A stretch of 64,000 bases of DNA from Acanthopleura granulata (lineage: Eukaryota; Mollusca; Polyplacophora; Chitonida; Chitonidae), in the NCBI GenBank assembly GCA_016165875.1, contig JABBOT010000080.1, positions 5,562,759 through 5,626,758 of the forward strand. The letters run 5' to 3'. Made by a program: the position numbers and the translations under genes. Below the pieces are notes generated by a model. The model ran no database searches, was not told the DNA's origin, and saw nothing but the letters and a program-made list of their open reading frames with translations. This document shows, piece after piece, positions 22,211 to 33,239 of this stretch (position 1 is the first letter of the stretch; each line of letters begins with the position of its first letter).

Positions 22211-22339
22211 GTAACAACGGCCTCCTCCGCATGTAGCAAAAATCGATGTCAAAGATGGAGTGAATGCGAGTGAGTGGTTGGGCTTTTAAGGTCGTACTTA
22301 ACAGTGTTTCAGTGATATGACGACGAGGAGTCCTTCTGG

Positions 22340-22618
22340 GGTGTACTTATAATGTGTCTTCTTGTGGCAGAGCGAGTCCCTGCCGCCGCCACATCATGCC
22401 GAAGACCACAGACATAACACCCCACCCAGTCACATTATACTGACACCGGGCAGACCAGTCCTGTTTCTAATCTCTAAATGCTCAGCGCCAAGCGAGGCAG
22501 CAACAAGTACCATTTTTAAGGCCTTTGGTATGACTCGACCCAGGCATGAACCTGGATCTCCTGGTTTCGATACTGACGGTCTAACCACTAGGCCACCGAG
22601 TCTGTCGCAAGAAATATA
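22340..22618 (-). mobile_element. tRNA-headed SINE-2, near full length
   Basis: The minus strand begins with a tRNA-like head near 22607: 'gactcggtggcctagtggtt' (A box 'tggcctagtggttaga') and a B box 'ggttcatgcc'. The 5' 'gactcgg' and the 3' 'tcgagtc' can pair as an acceptor stem with one G-U. The body includes the complement of 'cacattatactgacaccggg', a central domain I recognise from molluscan SINEs. It ends with the complement of 'cttcttgtggcagag'. The anticodon arm is degenerate, so this is not a working tRNA gene. Confidence 0.75.
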
Positions 22619-22624
22619 CGCTAT

Positions 22625-23062
22625 CACCGTGTTACTGACGTCTGGAAATAAAACGACAGTTTTGAACTTATTGTTAATAACAAGCCGGACATGGGAAATG
22701 CTGTAATTGTGGTCTCAGTATAACTTTGCAATCGCATTTTGGAATGATTAATTAAAGACGTCCGAACATATCCGACGATTTGATTTATCTATCATTCTTT
22801 CAATTCAGACAGGGATTTTCAATTACTCGAACATGGTATTTTTCCCAGTTTTGGTGAAACATTTTTTTTTCTGGAAATTAAATGTCAAAATAATTAGCCG
22901 CGGTCATTTAAATACATGCTCTATTCGTGGTGTTATTACATCTACAGCATCGGTATTCGTTTCACTTCTTACATGCATACTAGTTGTATGTAAGGGTATG
23001 CCGTGCAATAACAGTAAACTTGCAAATAATATAGTTCCTCTCTAGTCGTAGGAGGAAGGTCC
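22625..23062. other. No gene seen
   Basis: AT-rich sequence with several T runs. The plus ORF at 22833 is hydrophobic only because of those T runs. Nothing supported. Confidence 0.4.
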
Positions 23063-23155
23063 TCGAGCTCCTCCCAATATTGGCCGCCGTCGTATAAGTA
23101 AAACTTTGCTAAGTACGCCATGAAACACCAGTCAAACAAATAAAGAAAAAAAAAT
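23063..23155 (+). repeat. SINE-1 fragment (3' end)
   Basis: 'cctcccaatattggccgccg', 'tcgtataagtaaaactttgc', 'taagtacgccatgaaacacc' and 'aaacaaataaag' are the 3' third of SINE-1, ending in an A run. It is 5'-truncated. Confidence 0.75.
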
Positions 23156-23159
23156 ACTA

Positions 23160-24030
23160 ACCTGGGGGATACTAGTGTTGCAGGTCGGTTCATAGTTTCT
23201 TAAAGGGGGTTTCTGTAATAGTTCAAGCTTGGCAGCTTTAACGTCAATTACGTGTTATATATGTTAAATGCGTTGCGTTAGAAGACCCAACAAAAACCTG
23301 AAGTAGATTTAAAAAGCCACCGGATTTTGTTAATGAGATTGTTGAAATTATCACATAGGAACACACGGATAGAAGATCTTCCAAGCAGATAATCTACCTT
23401 CTAAGAAATTATGTTTGTTGTGGGGAGGATGGGTTGGTAATAAATAGCTTTCAGATACAACCCGGAGCCAAGAAGACTATCTAAAACACAGTCACTGAGA
23501 TAAGGATTTACAAGTGGCCAAGCAGAATTATACAATACTGCAGGGGTTTCTCAGTTTGCAACAGTATACTTGAATACTCAAGAAAATTCAAGGACACACA
23601 CCCATGTAGGAAAAGAAATTTTACCTCAGTAACAGGCACTGACACGCCTTACAGATATATAAACATTCTCAGTACTACGGTAACACATTATATTAAACGG
23701 CAAGATGTGTCCAGAAACGTGCCAAAGAACGACCACTGTTATCTCTAGCAGGTTGGCTTGAGACCAACCTTACGCGATGATATCAACAAAACAAAAATAG
23801 GTACACAAAATTTCTGAGGGAAGGATCTGTGGGTTTCCAGACGCATACAACATGGAATGGCAAATCTGATGAGTTAGCGTGTGTTTTTTTTTATGCTTGT
23901 AAATTTGCCATGGCTGTGAAAGTGATAGTGCTGCGAATGTAACCAGGAAAACTTGACAAGTACACTTCCCTTATACCTACTGTTATACATCAAGTATCAT
24001 GACCAATAATACATATTCTCGCATCGCAAC
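23160..24030. other. No gene seen
   Basis: Unique-looking sequence between a SINE-1 fragment and the candidate gene at 24.0-24.6 kb. It would be the 3' flank of that gene if the gene is real. I did not find a convincing minus-strand polyadenylation signal. Confidence 0.35.
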
Positions 24031-24033
24031 AAG

Positions 24034-24614
24034 TTATTTACACATAATGTAATACACACCGAGTGCAATAGGTATCCTGCCAAATAATCCATACTGCCAC
24101 ATCACTACTCCCATGGTCAGTGCCGCTGCTTTATACGGTCGTCTTCTATGGCAGCTGTCAGCCTGAGATTCGCAAGCTTTTGGATACATGTCAGGTGCTG
24201 CGGATAGGTTATAAAAAACAAGTGCTGGCAGACACACGAATCTGAAGGTGAACGAGAGAGCGTGTGTCGTGGCTGGACAGTTATTAATAATGTGCCGGTG
24301 TCCAAAACATGTCCGGAACGGATTACGCTGATGTATGGGCTGCACAGCGTAGACACGGCAGGTGGATTTATCAAAACTGTTCTCATACGAAAAAGGAATC
24401 AGAAAAATGAAAAACAAATTGTCAAGAAGATTGCTATAATCATTCGATGTCCCATTTTTTGTGGTAATAACAAAATATCCTCCAGCTGCATGCGTACATG
24501 ATTTAGCGTCTTTGTCAGTTTCGTATTAAACCTTACCCTTAAATTGGCGGATATTTGAAGATTATTTGCGTGCGTCATCAACCCTAGTGTAAGTATCACA
24601 AAAATCAGCCTCAT
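24034..24614 (-). CDS. Candidate two-exon gene, secreted or membrane-tethered Cys-containing protein
   Basis: Best candidate for a real gene. Exon 1 would run 24614-24537 and starts with a textbook signal peptide (MRLIFVILTLGLMTHA, then NN). It ends at an excellent donor, AAGG|GTAAGG, in phase 0. An acceptor after a pyrimidine-rich tract, 'ttcctttttcgtatgag', places exon 2 at 24381-24034 in the same phase. This gives about 141 residues, with seven cysteines in exon 2 and a hydrophobic stretch near the C-terminus that may be a membrane segment. The first three cysteines of exon 2 are spaced C-x16-C-x9-C, loosely recalling cystine-knot hormone subunits, but the rest does not fit and I do not assign it. 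A second frame is open over much of exon 2, which weakens the case. Confidence 0.35.
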
Positions 24615-24779
24615 TGTTCACGCGATGTGACAAATTGTCTCCCGTAGCATAGCGCATAGGATTCGAGCTTCCTTTCTCAACATGACATTGCAGCAATCTT
24701 TCCTTTCAGCTTCCGGTAAATGTGAATAATAATGAAACATGTCAAGCGAGGAAATTCTGATGAGCCTCAAGGTGAAACG

Positions 24780-24800
24780 TATTTATTAATGGCTCACAGA
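24780..24800 (-). promoter_or_regulatory. Possible TATA-like site upstream of the candidate gene
   Basis: On the minus strand 'cattaataaatacg' lies about 170 bp upstream of the proposed start codon at 24614. It is compatible with a core promoter and 5' untranslated region, but AT-rich words like this are common here, so the support is weak. Confidence 0.15.
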
Positions 24801-25354
24801 GGCAGTGATTACAAGAAGCAAATTGACCGCAAACAAGCGGCATAAGCACTCGTATTTTTAGGAATTTAATGGTATTGGGAAAATAAGGTTTATTAAATAT
24901 ATTAAACTGTATGACTCATGCAGGCGCATGTGCCTGTGTATGCGACAGTACTCACGTACATGTAAGAATGTGGTCTCGCGTCAGTTTGAAGCTATGTTTA
25001 TTTGGGAATATTTCATCAGCAAACTGTGCTAGGAATTGAGATGCTATAATAAACAGACATCCGCCACACAAAATATTAAGAAAGCGCGACTGGCTGCAAC
25101 TTCTTTTTTAACTGGAGAAGAGAAACATTCTGCACATGTGTAGAAAGATGTCTGTTCGTGTTTTCGCACAGATTTGAAATAAAGGACTGATGACTTTTAG
25201 CATGTTTTATTCTCCTTGTAAATATCAAGTTTATCGCCAAAAGTGAAAGACATTTCAGTTAGTGAAATGGTCAACAAAAGGCTGTTATTCATTAAAACTG
25301 AAATCGGTCACTTTCCAATTCGTTTATCAGAAAGTTAATCATCTCCAGGTTATC
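24801..25354. other. No gene seen
   Basis: AT-rich, unique-looking sequence with no supported ORF, RNA gene or repeat. Confidence 0.4.
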
Positions 25355-25480
25355 TACTTATTTATTTGTTTAATGTTAAATGCTAAGTGCTCAAAAATAT
25401 TTCACTTATACGACTGCGACCAGCACTGTCGCGAAAGAGAGTCAATCAGAACCGGACAGAGCTGAGGGAAAACCCAGGAA
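25355..25480 (-). repeat. SINE-1 fragment with tail
   Basis: Plus strand reads 'cttatttatttgtttaatg', 'aaaatatttcacttatacga', 'ctgcgaccagcactgtcgcg' and 'accggacagagctgaggga'. This is the reverse complement of the SINE-1 3' half, with some unmatched bases between. Confidence 0.7.
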
Positions 25481-26456
25481 CTTTAGTATGATCCTGAAAT
25501 TTTGCTTAGTTTCTGTGGTAGATAAGTGACAGAGGTAGGCATAGGGGAGCTACGTCTATAAAATGTTAATTGAATACATGGTGTTCATTTGGAAACCTCT
25601 CTAGACGGTGTTATGCTATCAGATAATTTTTTTGTAGCGAGTAAGTTTTTGTAGCTAGTAAATTAATGTAAGTGGGTGAAAGGGTATGGAATTCTGCACA
25701 CTTATTACTCCAGTGCTCTGAATTAACCCAGATTTCAATGCATTATTTATAGCCGCCATGGTCCGTGAGGGCAAATCGTGTTCTCCTCTCCCTCTGGTGA
25801 CGTCATTATTCTTGGATCTTATCTGGTTCTTATTGCCACCTGTATAACCAAAATTGATCACGTTGTAGAATAAGGACAACTAATTAACAAGCAAAGATTA
25901 AAATGGATTGGAGTCTAGACTTAAGTCGTTGAGTTTACCTGTTGCTTTAATATTTCAATGCATATGCTTACCTCTATTTCGTTCATGTTAACGGAATATT
26001 GTCGGACAGATTTGGAATATACACACCTCCTCTCGTTCTCATTTAATTTTAATGATTCCCAACCGAGTGTATTACGTTACGTGATAATGCTGTCTGTCTG
26101 AGATCGTTTCACGGCAATACTTTCGTAATTTTCATGTCAGTTCTCACATTACCTTAGCTCCTTCGTGGTTGTCATTTTTTTTTTGTTGCCTTTGCGCGTG
26201 GCTGAACAGCCAATCGAAAATCACATTACCAGATGCTGAATAAAAAACAATTCTTACCCGAGCAATAGTGAATCTGGTAATTTGCAGAAAACAGAACTCC
26301 ATGGGCGTGTGGGGGTTGCAAAAGAGCCATGAATTTCCCAAACGTGTAAGCTTTTTGTCTCCTTGGCATATAAGTGAATGCGATAACAAAGTCCGATGAT
26401 TTTAGATGCAAAACACAGGTGGTGTTTCTAAATCCTCTGAAATCGTTGCTGACAAC
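25481..26456. other. No gene seen
   Basis: Unique-looking sequence. Two overlapping minus ORFs near 26.15-26.41 kb have no supporting features. Confidence 0.4.
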
Positions 26457-26556
26457 ACCATATCAAAACCCATTCACTGTTTTTCTGGTTTAAACCTGTC
26501 CCGGTATTTGGCTGAATGATTGCCCATGTGGCGTTAACCCAGAATCATTCATGCCT
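26457..26556 (+). mobile_element. Element H with ATTC-type tail, copy 2
   Basis: 'tggtttaaacctgtcccggt', 'gatgtggcgttaa'-like sequence ('catgtggcgttaacccagaa') and 'tcattcat' match 19795-19893. The tail is short. Confidence 0.55.
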
Positions 26557-27181
26557 TTATTCTTGATTCCTTTTATGATGTCATGTTTACTTCGTTCCTC
26601 CTACGTTTTACGCGCTGAAAACATACACCCTCAGAGAATACAAATCCGACTAGAGTTAATAGGTATTAAAGGAACAAATTACCTGTATGAAAGTGACAAC
26701 AGATTTGTACACGTAAGGAAAATTATGCGTTATTTTCCTGTGTATTGTCTTGTTTAAAACAATAATGGAAAGCCAAAAGAAAAATCATTATGTAACTTGT
26801 GTTTAAGCCAGAACCATTCTACCATTCACATTTTATTGGCCACTGAAGTATACATACGAATATCACGTCTGCTTAAGGCCACAGCTTAACAATGTTAGGC
26901 CTACAGTTATGGAAGGTTGTATACATTTCAACATGAGCACCTAAACTTGGCAGATTAACGTTTGGAAATTGTACACTTAATTAATTCATAAAAGGCAAAT
27001 AAATATGTAACAATCTATCAGAACTTCACCTCTTGTAATGAAAAGTACAGAAAAGACAACCTGGCATTCAACATTACATGGAAGTTGATATTACATGCAT
27101 GAGTTTGAGATGACTATCTCCGAATCTGAGATCGGTTAATGATGTTCTCAATCCAGCTTTTGCGTTTTTGGTCCTAGTTGC
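26557..27181. other. No gene seen
   Basis: AT-rich unique-looking sequence up to the next SINE-1. No supported features. Confidence 0.4.
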
Positions 27182-27395
27182 ATGGAATATTTCACTCGTA
27201 CGACGGCGGCCAGCATTATCTTTGGCGGAAACCGGACAAAGCCCGATGGAAATACACGACCAACAGCAGGTTGCTGGCAGACCTTCCCACGTACGGCCGG
27301 AGAGAAACCCAGCTTGAACTGGGTCTGAACAACCAGGGATCGCATTGTAAGAGGCACCGGGGTCATTACGCTACATTAGCGGCTCCCCACCTTCC
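27182..27395 (-). mobile_element. SINE-1, nearly full length (tail lost)
   Basis: 'aatatttcactcgtacgacg', 'gcggccagcattatc', 'ggttgctggcagaccttccc' and 'acgtacggccggagag' are followed by a tRNA-head region 'tcgcattgtaagaggcacc'. The A-rich tail is missing on the left side, and no target-site duplication was found. Confidence 0.8.
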
Positions 27396-27469
27396 TCGCC
27401 CATAGAGGCTGCGGTTTCAATACAAGCAACATTTATCAGTCTTCATTTTCTAATTCTGCCAGATCGTAG

Positions 27470-28075
27470 CATTAAAGGCAATGTGTGATATCTACATACC
27501 TACCCATTAACTGATATTGATACAAAGATGGTGTCAGTCAAATCTCTCGATGGAAGATAAATGCTGAAGATTGCTTACACCTTTTGATATTTCAGACAGA
27601 TAATGAACGACTTTTCCTTTCAAGGCGACATGCACACACAATACTTATCAACAGGGTTTTTGTATAATTTTCAGTACTCGGATAATACGGGGTAGCCAGA
27701 CACTCTGCTAATTTCCCTAGCCTGATCTGGAAAGTGCTGCCAACCATTGGCACCCAAGTGCCATCAAAAATATCAAGGTTTATGAGTGGGATCTGCTGTT
27801 GCTAACACACGCCTGACACGTCTATTTTCTCTCAGGCGGTAAACATAGTCCCTGTAGCAGTGACTTACGCCACGAACTTTTTCTGGACTCTTGTACACTG
27901 GTTTGGATACCCAAAGAAGATTTGACGTCGGTTTCCCGGGACATAGCCAAAAGAGGTGTCATCAATCACTGGTACTAAAGAAATTATATATCCATCTTTC
28001 ACATTACCGAACATTGATCTAAACGTGTTGCACGCCATCTGTGTGGGAGATACAGCTTCCATTACATAACACCAA
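27470..28075 (-). pseudogene. Module E (B-related), copy 1
   Basis: Aligns with 34845-35450 from 'gccagatcg' through 'caatctctcgatggaagata'-type words to 'gccatctgt'. It also aligns with parts of 44560-44960 and 51030-51640. On the minus strand a 66-codon frame (28062-27865) contains GNRRQIFFGYPNQCTRVQKK, and the homologous frame at 34.8 kb is interrupted by a stop. Related to module B through the shared 'acaacagcagatc' region on the minus strand. Probably exon remnants of a duplicated gene of unknown family. Confidence 0.45.
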
Positions 28076-28086
28076 CGTATCTTGAT

Positions 28087-28274
28087 TTATTTATTTATTT
28101 TTTTGATTGATTTTGACTGGTGTTTTACGCCGTACGCAAAATATTTCACTTATACGACGGCGGCCAGCATTACGGTGGGAGGAAACCGGGCAAACTCACA
28201 GCGACCTCATTGGTGAGAGACAAGAGGTTATAACGCCGCGCTGACGCGCTAACCGCCTAGGTCACGGAGGCTTC
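28087..28274 (-). mobile_element. SINE-1, short form with target-site duplication
   Basis: Tail 'tttatttatttttttgattg' and 3' end 'ggtgttttacgccgtacgca' are on the left. On the right is a complete tRNA-like head (minus strand 'gtgacctaggcggttagcgc'). The middle of the body is deleted: 'ggaggaaaccgggcaa' joins directly to 'actcacagcgacctca'. It is flanked by near-perfect 11-bp repeats, cgtatcttgat at 28076-28086 and cgtatcctgat at 28275-28285. It therefore inserted as a unit, either already shortened or deleted later. Confidence 0.85.
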
Positions 28275-28419
28275 CGTATCCTGATATGTAGACCAGTTGT
28301 GTAAGAGTTGTGTAAGCTGCGACTTTTAAAACGTGCGAAAACAAGCACTGTGGAGGGTGGTGGGTGGGTTTGGGAGGGAGGGGGGGGGGCTTTGAAAGTC
28401 AGAAACGAGGAACGCAAGG

Positions 28420-28900
28420 TTAAAGATATCCTCTTTGCTCTTTTAAGGTCTGTTGTAACAAATGGTCCAGGCATTGGAGATGACGCGAGCAGTTGTCAGG
28501 ATTAAAAATTCGCTTTCTCCATTGATGAACGTGCTGGTGATTTCAAAGAACTTGAGGAATGGAAATGGCCTATTTCATAAAATACTCACCGATATAGAAC
28601 AGTTGCACCAATAATGCAGACGAACACATTTTCTTGCCCTTTTCATATTTCCGGCCCTTTGTTGTGTGTTGTCTCTGGTAGAACCTTAGTCACACCTGGA
28701 AGGAGAAGCTCTGGGATAACTGCCAAATATTGTGTCACTGACAGTCGGATGTTTACGGCCGGCGCAGTAGGGCACACGTCCATACCAGAACTTTATGTCT
28801 AATTACAGGTGTTACTACAGGCCTGGGTAATCAGATAGAAGATGTGTGGAAGCTAGTGGCAGTATGTTGAAGGGACATTTGTGAGTAACATGGAGAGTCT
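28420..28900 (+). pseudogene. Module A, copy 1
   Basis: One of six copies. An ATG at 28614 opens a 62-codon frame starting MQTNTFSCPF that corresponds position by position to the frame at 35.7 kb (MRKNGFSSFI). It includes the 'ggcattggagatgacgc' word upstream and 'acacgtccatacca' inside. The frame stops early relative to the 35.7-kb copy. Function unknown. Treated as a degenerate exon-like unit. Confidence 0.4.
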
Positions 28901-28959
28901 GTTGCTCTCTACAATTCAACTTTTTTTTTGAAAATGCAATAATTAAAGAGGGGATGGGA

Positions 28960-29450
28960 GGATCATTTTTTAGAAACCAGTTCTTGACACCAGGTCATTT
29001 CCTCATTATCTTAGACTTTATGGATCTATTCACGCCATGCAATTCCTGTATTAGCTTTGCGCCGGATCCTTGAATGAGTTGAACAAGTTATTAGAACATC
29101 TATACAAGTGGCTGGGTGTCGGCAGTGTGACTGCATTACCAAGACACGGAGATGTTAGTCATTGACCAGTCACAAGACGATACAAGAGGGTAAACGCTAA
29201 GTGATTAGACTTAATGGATTTATAATCCGTAAAGGAGACGTCGGGAACAACATTTACGCCTGAATTCCACGACGAGATTTCGTAGAACAAAGCATAACAG
29301 TTCCTTTCCAACGGTGCACCAACGACAAAAGCACTCATGAACATTTATCTCCATTGATATCAAGCATGGATGCAGATACCTGATACTGATAGTACTCAAA
29401 CTGAACACCAAATAACACTCGAATAAGATAATCGGAAAATGTGTACACGG
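28960..29450 (-). pseudogene. Module C, copy 1
   Basis: Matches 32560-33165, 36060-36620 and 46640-47250. Minus-strand frames carry EISSWNSGVNVVPD (copy 2 has QVSSWNSSVNLVPN) and, in another frame, RVLFGVQFEYYQYQV (copy at 47 kb has RVLFLAPFESHQYPV). The frames are not continuous here because of an indel between the two blocks, so the unit is broken. Confidence 0.45.
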
Positions 29451-29789
29451 TTTATGTAATCCTCTCGTTATGGAAGTACCTAGGATTATTTTCGAGAGAT
29501 GGTCACACTGGTGGGCTATGATTCTGTTTGATCATAGAATCTGCGTCTTGCTTCAAGGACTGGTGTGAGGGAATTAAATTCGGCACTCACATTTTCTGCG
29601 GCAAAGTTACCCAGCATAGTGTAACAGTGCCTTTCAGTTAATGCCGTCTGACTGTTTGTAATGCCATGCTACTCCAAGGGGATGATGTCGCCTAATTTGA
29701 CTATTACGCTTCACACGATAATTTCTTTTTCACACGTCAAGGCATTGGAATTACAATGTCAGCAGAAAACTGACAAAACAAAGGCGGGA

Positions 29790-31860
29790 GGCCTAAAATC
29801 AGATGCTTGAGTTTTGGTTTCAGCATGATCAGTACTTATTGTGCGTAAACAGACATCACTCTACTGCACTCCATTTTTATTCTCGGGTATCACCAATGAA
29901 ATAAATATTATGCGCAACATCTTAAGGAAAGGCCATCGACATCATCTGTGCTAAGAGAGTGGCATGTCAAGTATCAAGTATTGTGAGTAAAATACAAGCA
30001 TTTGTGGACCAATGTTTGATCTCTGCTTGAGTACAGCCGTCGATGTCGTTGACCGTTGGAAGATCTGTTGACACACGTCTTGCGGTTGATGGCCACTTTG
30101 CAATTGTGGTTTCACCCTGTTGGGAAATATTCCTCTTTTGGCAGAGTGCTTCAACAGACAACTCTCTTCAGAAATATCGCAGATAAGGTGTTGTTACGCA
30201 GGTAGGTCTTGCCGTCGACTTCCTGGATGCGATTAAACAGGAAATATTTCTATACCATTTCTCATGCAGATGTCCCATGGCAGAGTATGCTGACTTTTTT
30301 AGGCGAATTGTTTTCGACGCCATCTGTTATTTTACAACAATGTCTCTCGATTTCTACTTCAGGAACCATGGGATCGGATAAGGCAACTTTGTTTGTAGAC
30401 AAGTATGTACTCTGCGTTCTCACACGAAGCTCTAAAAACCCTCATGTGTCTGATACAACTCTGGTCAGGCATGTGGACTCTCTTTGAAACTCCTTCTGGT
30501 TCCGGTATTTATCTGGTCACCCCTTCCATTGTCCCATACGCGGAATCACAGCGGCTAAAGTGAAACACCACACAAATGACTACAGAGAGCAGCTTTATGG
30601 CCAAACAGTAGGACATGTTCTCTGCAGAAATCTTGGCTTACATTTCCTCTCAGTTCATCCTACACAAAAAGGTATGGTGTCTTAAGCACTCTTTCTCGGG
30701 AGGGGTTACCTGTCCAATCCAGAAAAACTCTAGGTAATAACGACCCCGATCTGGATGATAGGTCTACGGACAAGATGTCTCGTTACCTTTCACTTTAACC
30801 ATTGCTTTTCACTGACGAGCTGGATAAGTTCTATCACACAACTGTATTTAATTTCTGTCGTTTCTGTATATTCATAGAATATATTTATTATAAGGACACA
30901 TCAAACGTTCTTTTAACCAGACTCAACCCCAGGTCGCCATCTTTCGTTGAATGGATCGTCCAACGCTAGTGCTTAATACTGATTCCCTGAGACAGAATGA
31001 CCCCATCACCTCTGTCTGAGAGATCGATTAGAGCAAGGTGAATAGAGCTAAAACCATTAAGGCGAAGGGTAATTTCACCGATTTAGTCTCACCAACAGCC
31101 CACCAAAGTGTCCTACTTCATTAGGGTCTTACCATGTCCATTTTGTGTGCTCCTATTGGAAGTCATCAATCGATTAATAGTACCTACACTGTAAGTCAGA
31201 TAACAATCTGGCCCTAAGTACACTGAAACGCGTAGGAGTAGAGAAAACCTATACCCTTGATTGGGTTTGAACTCTTTTGTTTTGCTTGATTCCACTTAAC
31301 TGACGATATCTGTTGAAAGAGCTTATCTTTGCCCTCCTTTCAAGTTGTCTGGACACTTTTGACCTAGTTTCATGTCCTTTTTTGTCTAATTGTTAGAAAC
31401 TTCTCTAAATTACTTCTACTCTAAGCTGTACAGACTGTTATTTGTTGCCAGATGTAAATTTGTTCCCTCTTTTGCGAGGACACTTTGATGGTAAATTGGT
31501 AAGACATTGCTCGAAGATATAAAAGCAATGCTTAATTCAGCCTCGACCAAAGTCACCATTTTGTGAGATATGTAGCCCTTTATACAACCTTAAATCCGGT
31601 ACACACATTTTTGAGATTCCTAACAGGAAAAAAATGCTTAACGTGGGCGGGCTTTGAAGATGAAATGGTGAAGTTAAACGAAGAATTAAAAACAAAAACT
31701 TGTTAATTCGAATGCTATTTAATAGATTTACATTCTAAAAAAATATGACTTGGGATCTCACACAGTGATTTGTCACCTCTCTACCACGCATATATGGATA
31801 AGTCTTTGACGTTAACTCATTTTTTGCAATTGACGAATGAAAAGAAAATACAAAAACACT
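29790..31860 (-). pseudogene. Module B, copy 1
   Basis: About 2.07 kb aligning end to end with 36950-39035. On the minus strand near 30.24-30.17 kb the frame reads FNRIQEVDGKTYLRNNTLS, matching FNTIMKVNDKTSLGNDSLS in copy 2 with synonymous codon differences. An in-frame stop follows the shared RVV. Further on, the words RVSTDLPTVNDIDGCTQAE match the copy-2 frame. This is a broken copy of a coding exon, product unknown. Confidence 0.5.
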
Positions 31861-31861
31861 A

Positions 31862-32110
31862 TCCTGCTAAGCCTATCACGGCTTTGTCATTGTTGTTTAT
31901 AGGACTGTCTTGAGGGAAAGATATCGAGTTTGACCAAAAAAAAAACAACACAATACTGCAAGAATCCGACTTCATCTAATACCGTTCGTTTGTTGTCCAC
32001 TGTGACTTTCCAAGAACCCTTACGTCAAGAAACATTCACGAATAAAAAAAAAAACGCTGTTCTTTCCAGAGCATTAACATTGTTATTGTGCTCCATGTAG
32101 GAGAGATTCA
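31862..32110. repeat. Module D, copy 1
   Basis: Shared with 40255-40580 and partly 33240-33370. Landmarks: 'tgctaag', 'ttgttgtccactgtgac' (copy 2 'attgtccactggaac'), 'cttacgtcaag', and 'ttattgtgctccatgtagga'. Contains two A runs. No frame conserved. Confidence 0.5.
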
Positions 32111-32520
32111 TGACCGTGAATTCTTTGTGTAGGTCTGTTGTAGCAAACGATCCTGACATTGGAGATGACGCAGAGAGTAGTTAGGTCTAAACAGTCGTGT
32201 TTGCCATCAGTGTTCATATGGATGATTTCTACAAACATAGAAATGGAGACGGCATATTCCACAGAATACATCATCATTAATAAAAGAGTTACAGCGAAAA
32301 TGTGGACGAAATGTGGTTTTCTTCTCTGTTTTATACTTTTGGCCCTTCCTGTACGTTGTCTGTGACAGAACCTGTACGTGTAATCACAACTAACGTAGGA
32401 TGCCCTCAGGAGGGTTTTATATCCAATTATCGGAGTTACGACGGTGTGTGGGATCGGGTACAGGTGTGTGACAGTATGTTGAATGCAAATTTGCGAGTAG
32501 TATGATATAAAAGTCTATTG
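32090..32520 (+). pseudogene. Module A, copy 2
   Basis: The frame from the ATG at 32299-32301 (MWTKCGFLLCFILLALPVRC) is signal-peptide-like but stops at once. Another frame, VTEPVRVITTN, continues 3'. About 75 bp of the middle part is deleted compared with copies 3, 4 and 6. The word 'gacattggagatgacgca' is shared with copy 1. Confidence 0.45.
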
Positions 32521-32559
32521 TTCTCCACAGATTTCATTTCTTTGATGCGAACTAAATGG

Positions 32560-33165
32560 GCAACAGGTTCGTTGTGAGTGGATTTTGTGGAAATCGATCT
32601 TGCGTCAGGTTCCGTAACATTTGAATTTTGACAAGGTTATCCACAGGAAGATTCTGTAGCGTCGTTAAGATTAAATGGAAAGTCTCTTTGGGCTGGAAAG
32701 TAGGCCATTATCACGTTACATTAGATTTAATGGATCTGTTCAATATTCTTATTCCATACAATTATCCTGTAAGCTTTAAGCTTGATCCTCTAATGAGTTG
32801 CACAAGTTCTCAGGGCGCCTTTGCAAGTGACTGGGTGCCAGCAGTGTGAAGACATTAGAACGACATGGGTATGGTGGTCGATGAACAATTACAAAGCGAT
32901 ACGCTAACTGATTAAACTTATAGGCTTTATAATCCCCAAAGTAGTTATTGGGAACAAGATTTACGCTTGAATTCCATGAAGAGACTTGGTATAGCAAAGC
33001 CGAAGAGTCCCTTTACTATAGGGCACACCAAAGCCAGTAGTACTCAAGAACATTTGTCTGCGTTGATTTCAAGCATGGACGCAGTGACCTATTATTGATG
33101 GTACTCAAGCTGAGCGAAATACACGCCCAAATAACACGCTGAGTAACACTTTGTGGTACACAATT
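32560..33165 (-). pseudogene. Module C, copy 2
   Basis: Best-kept copy of the 'aggctttataatccccaaag' region. The minus frame 32997-32776 reads QVSSWNSSVNLVPN and then DYKAYKFNQLAYRFV. Upstream on the minus strand the companion block has two stops. Same order and orientation as copies 1, 4 and 5. Confidence 0.45.
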
Positions 33166-33239
33166 ACAATGGTCTTACGGGGCAACATGCCCGTGTAGAA
33201 GAAAACACTTCAGAGATGCTAAAACAGACAGCTTCAGTA

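Noticed and set aside
22542..22614. tRNA gene
   Set aside because: Has A and B boxes and an acceptor-like stem, but the anticodon arm does not fold and the sequence continues into a SINE body and tail; annotated as SINE-2.
24117..24386. Alternative open frame in the candidate exon 2 (89 codons, minus)
   Set aside because: Overlaps the chosen frame. The phase-0 donor and the best acceptor lead into the other frame. Not excluded, only less supported.
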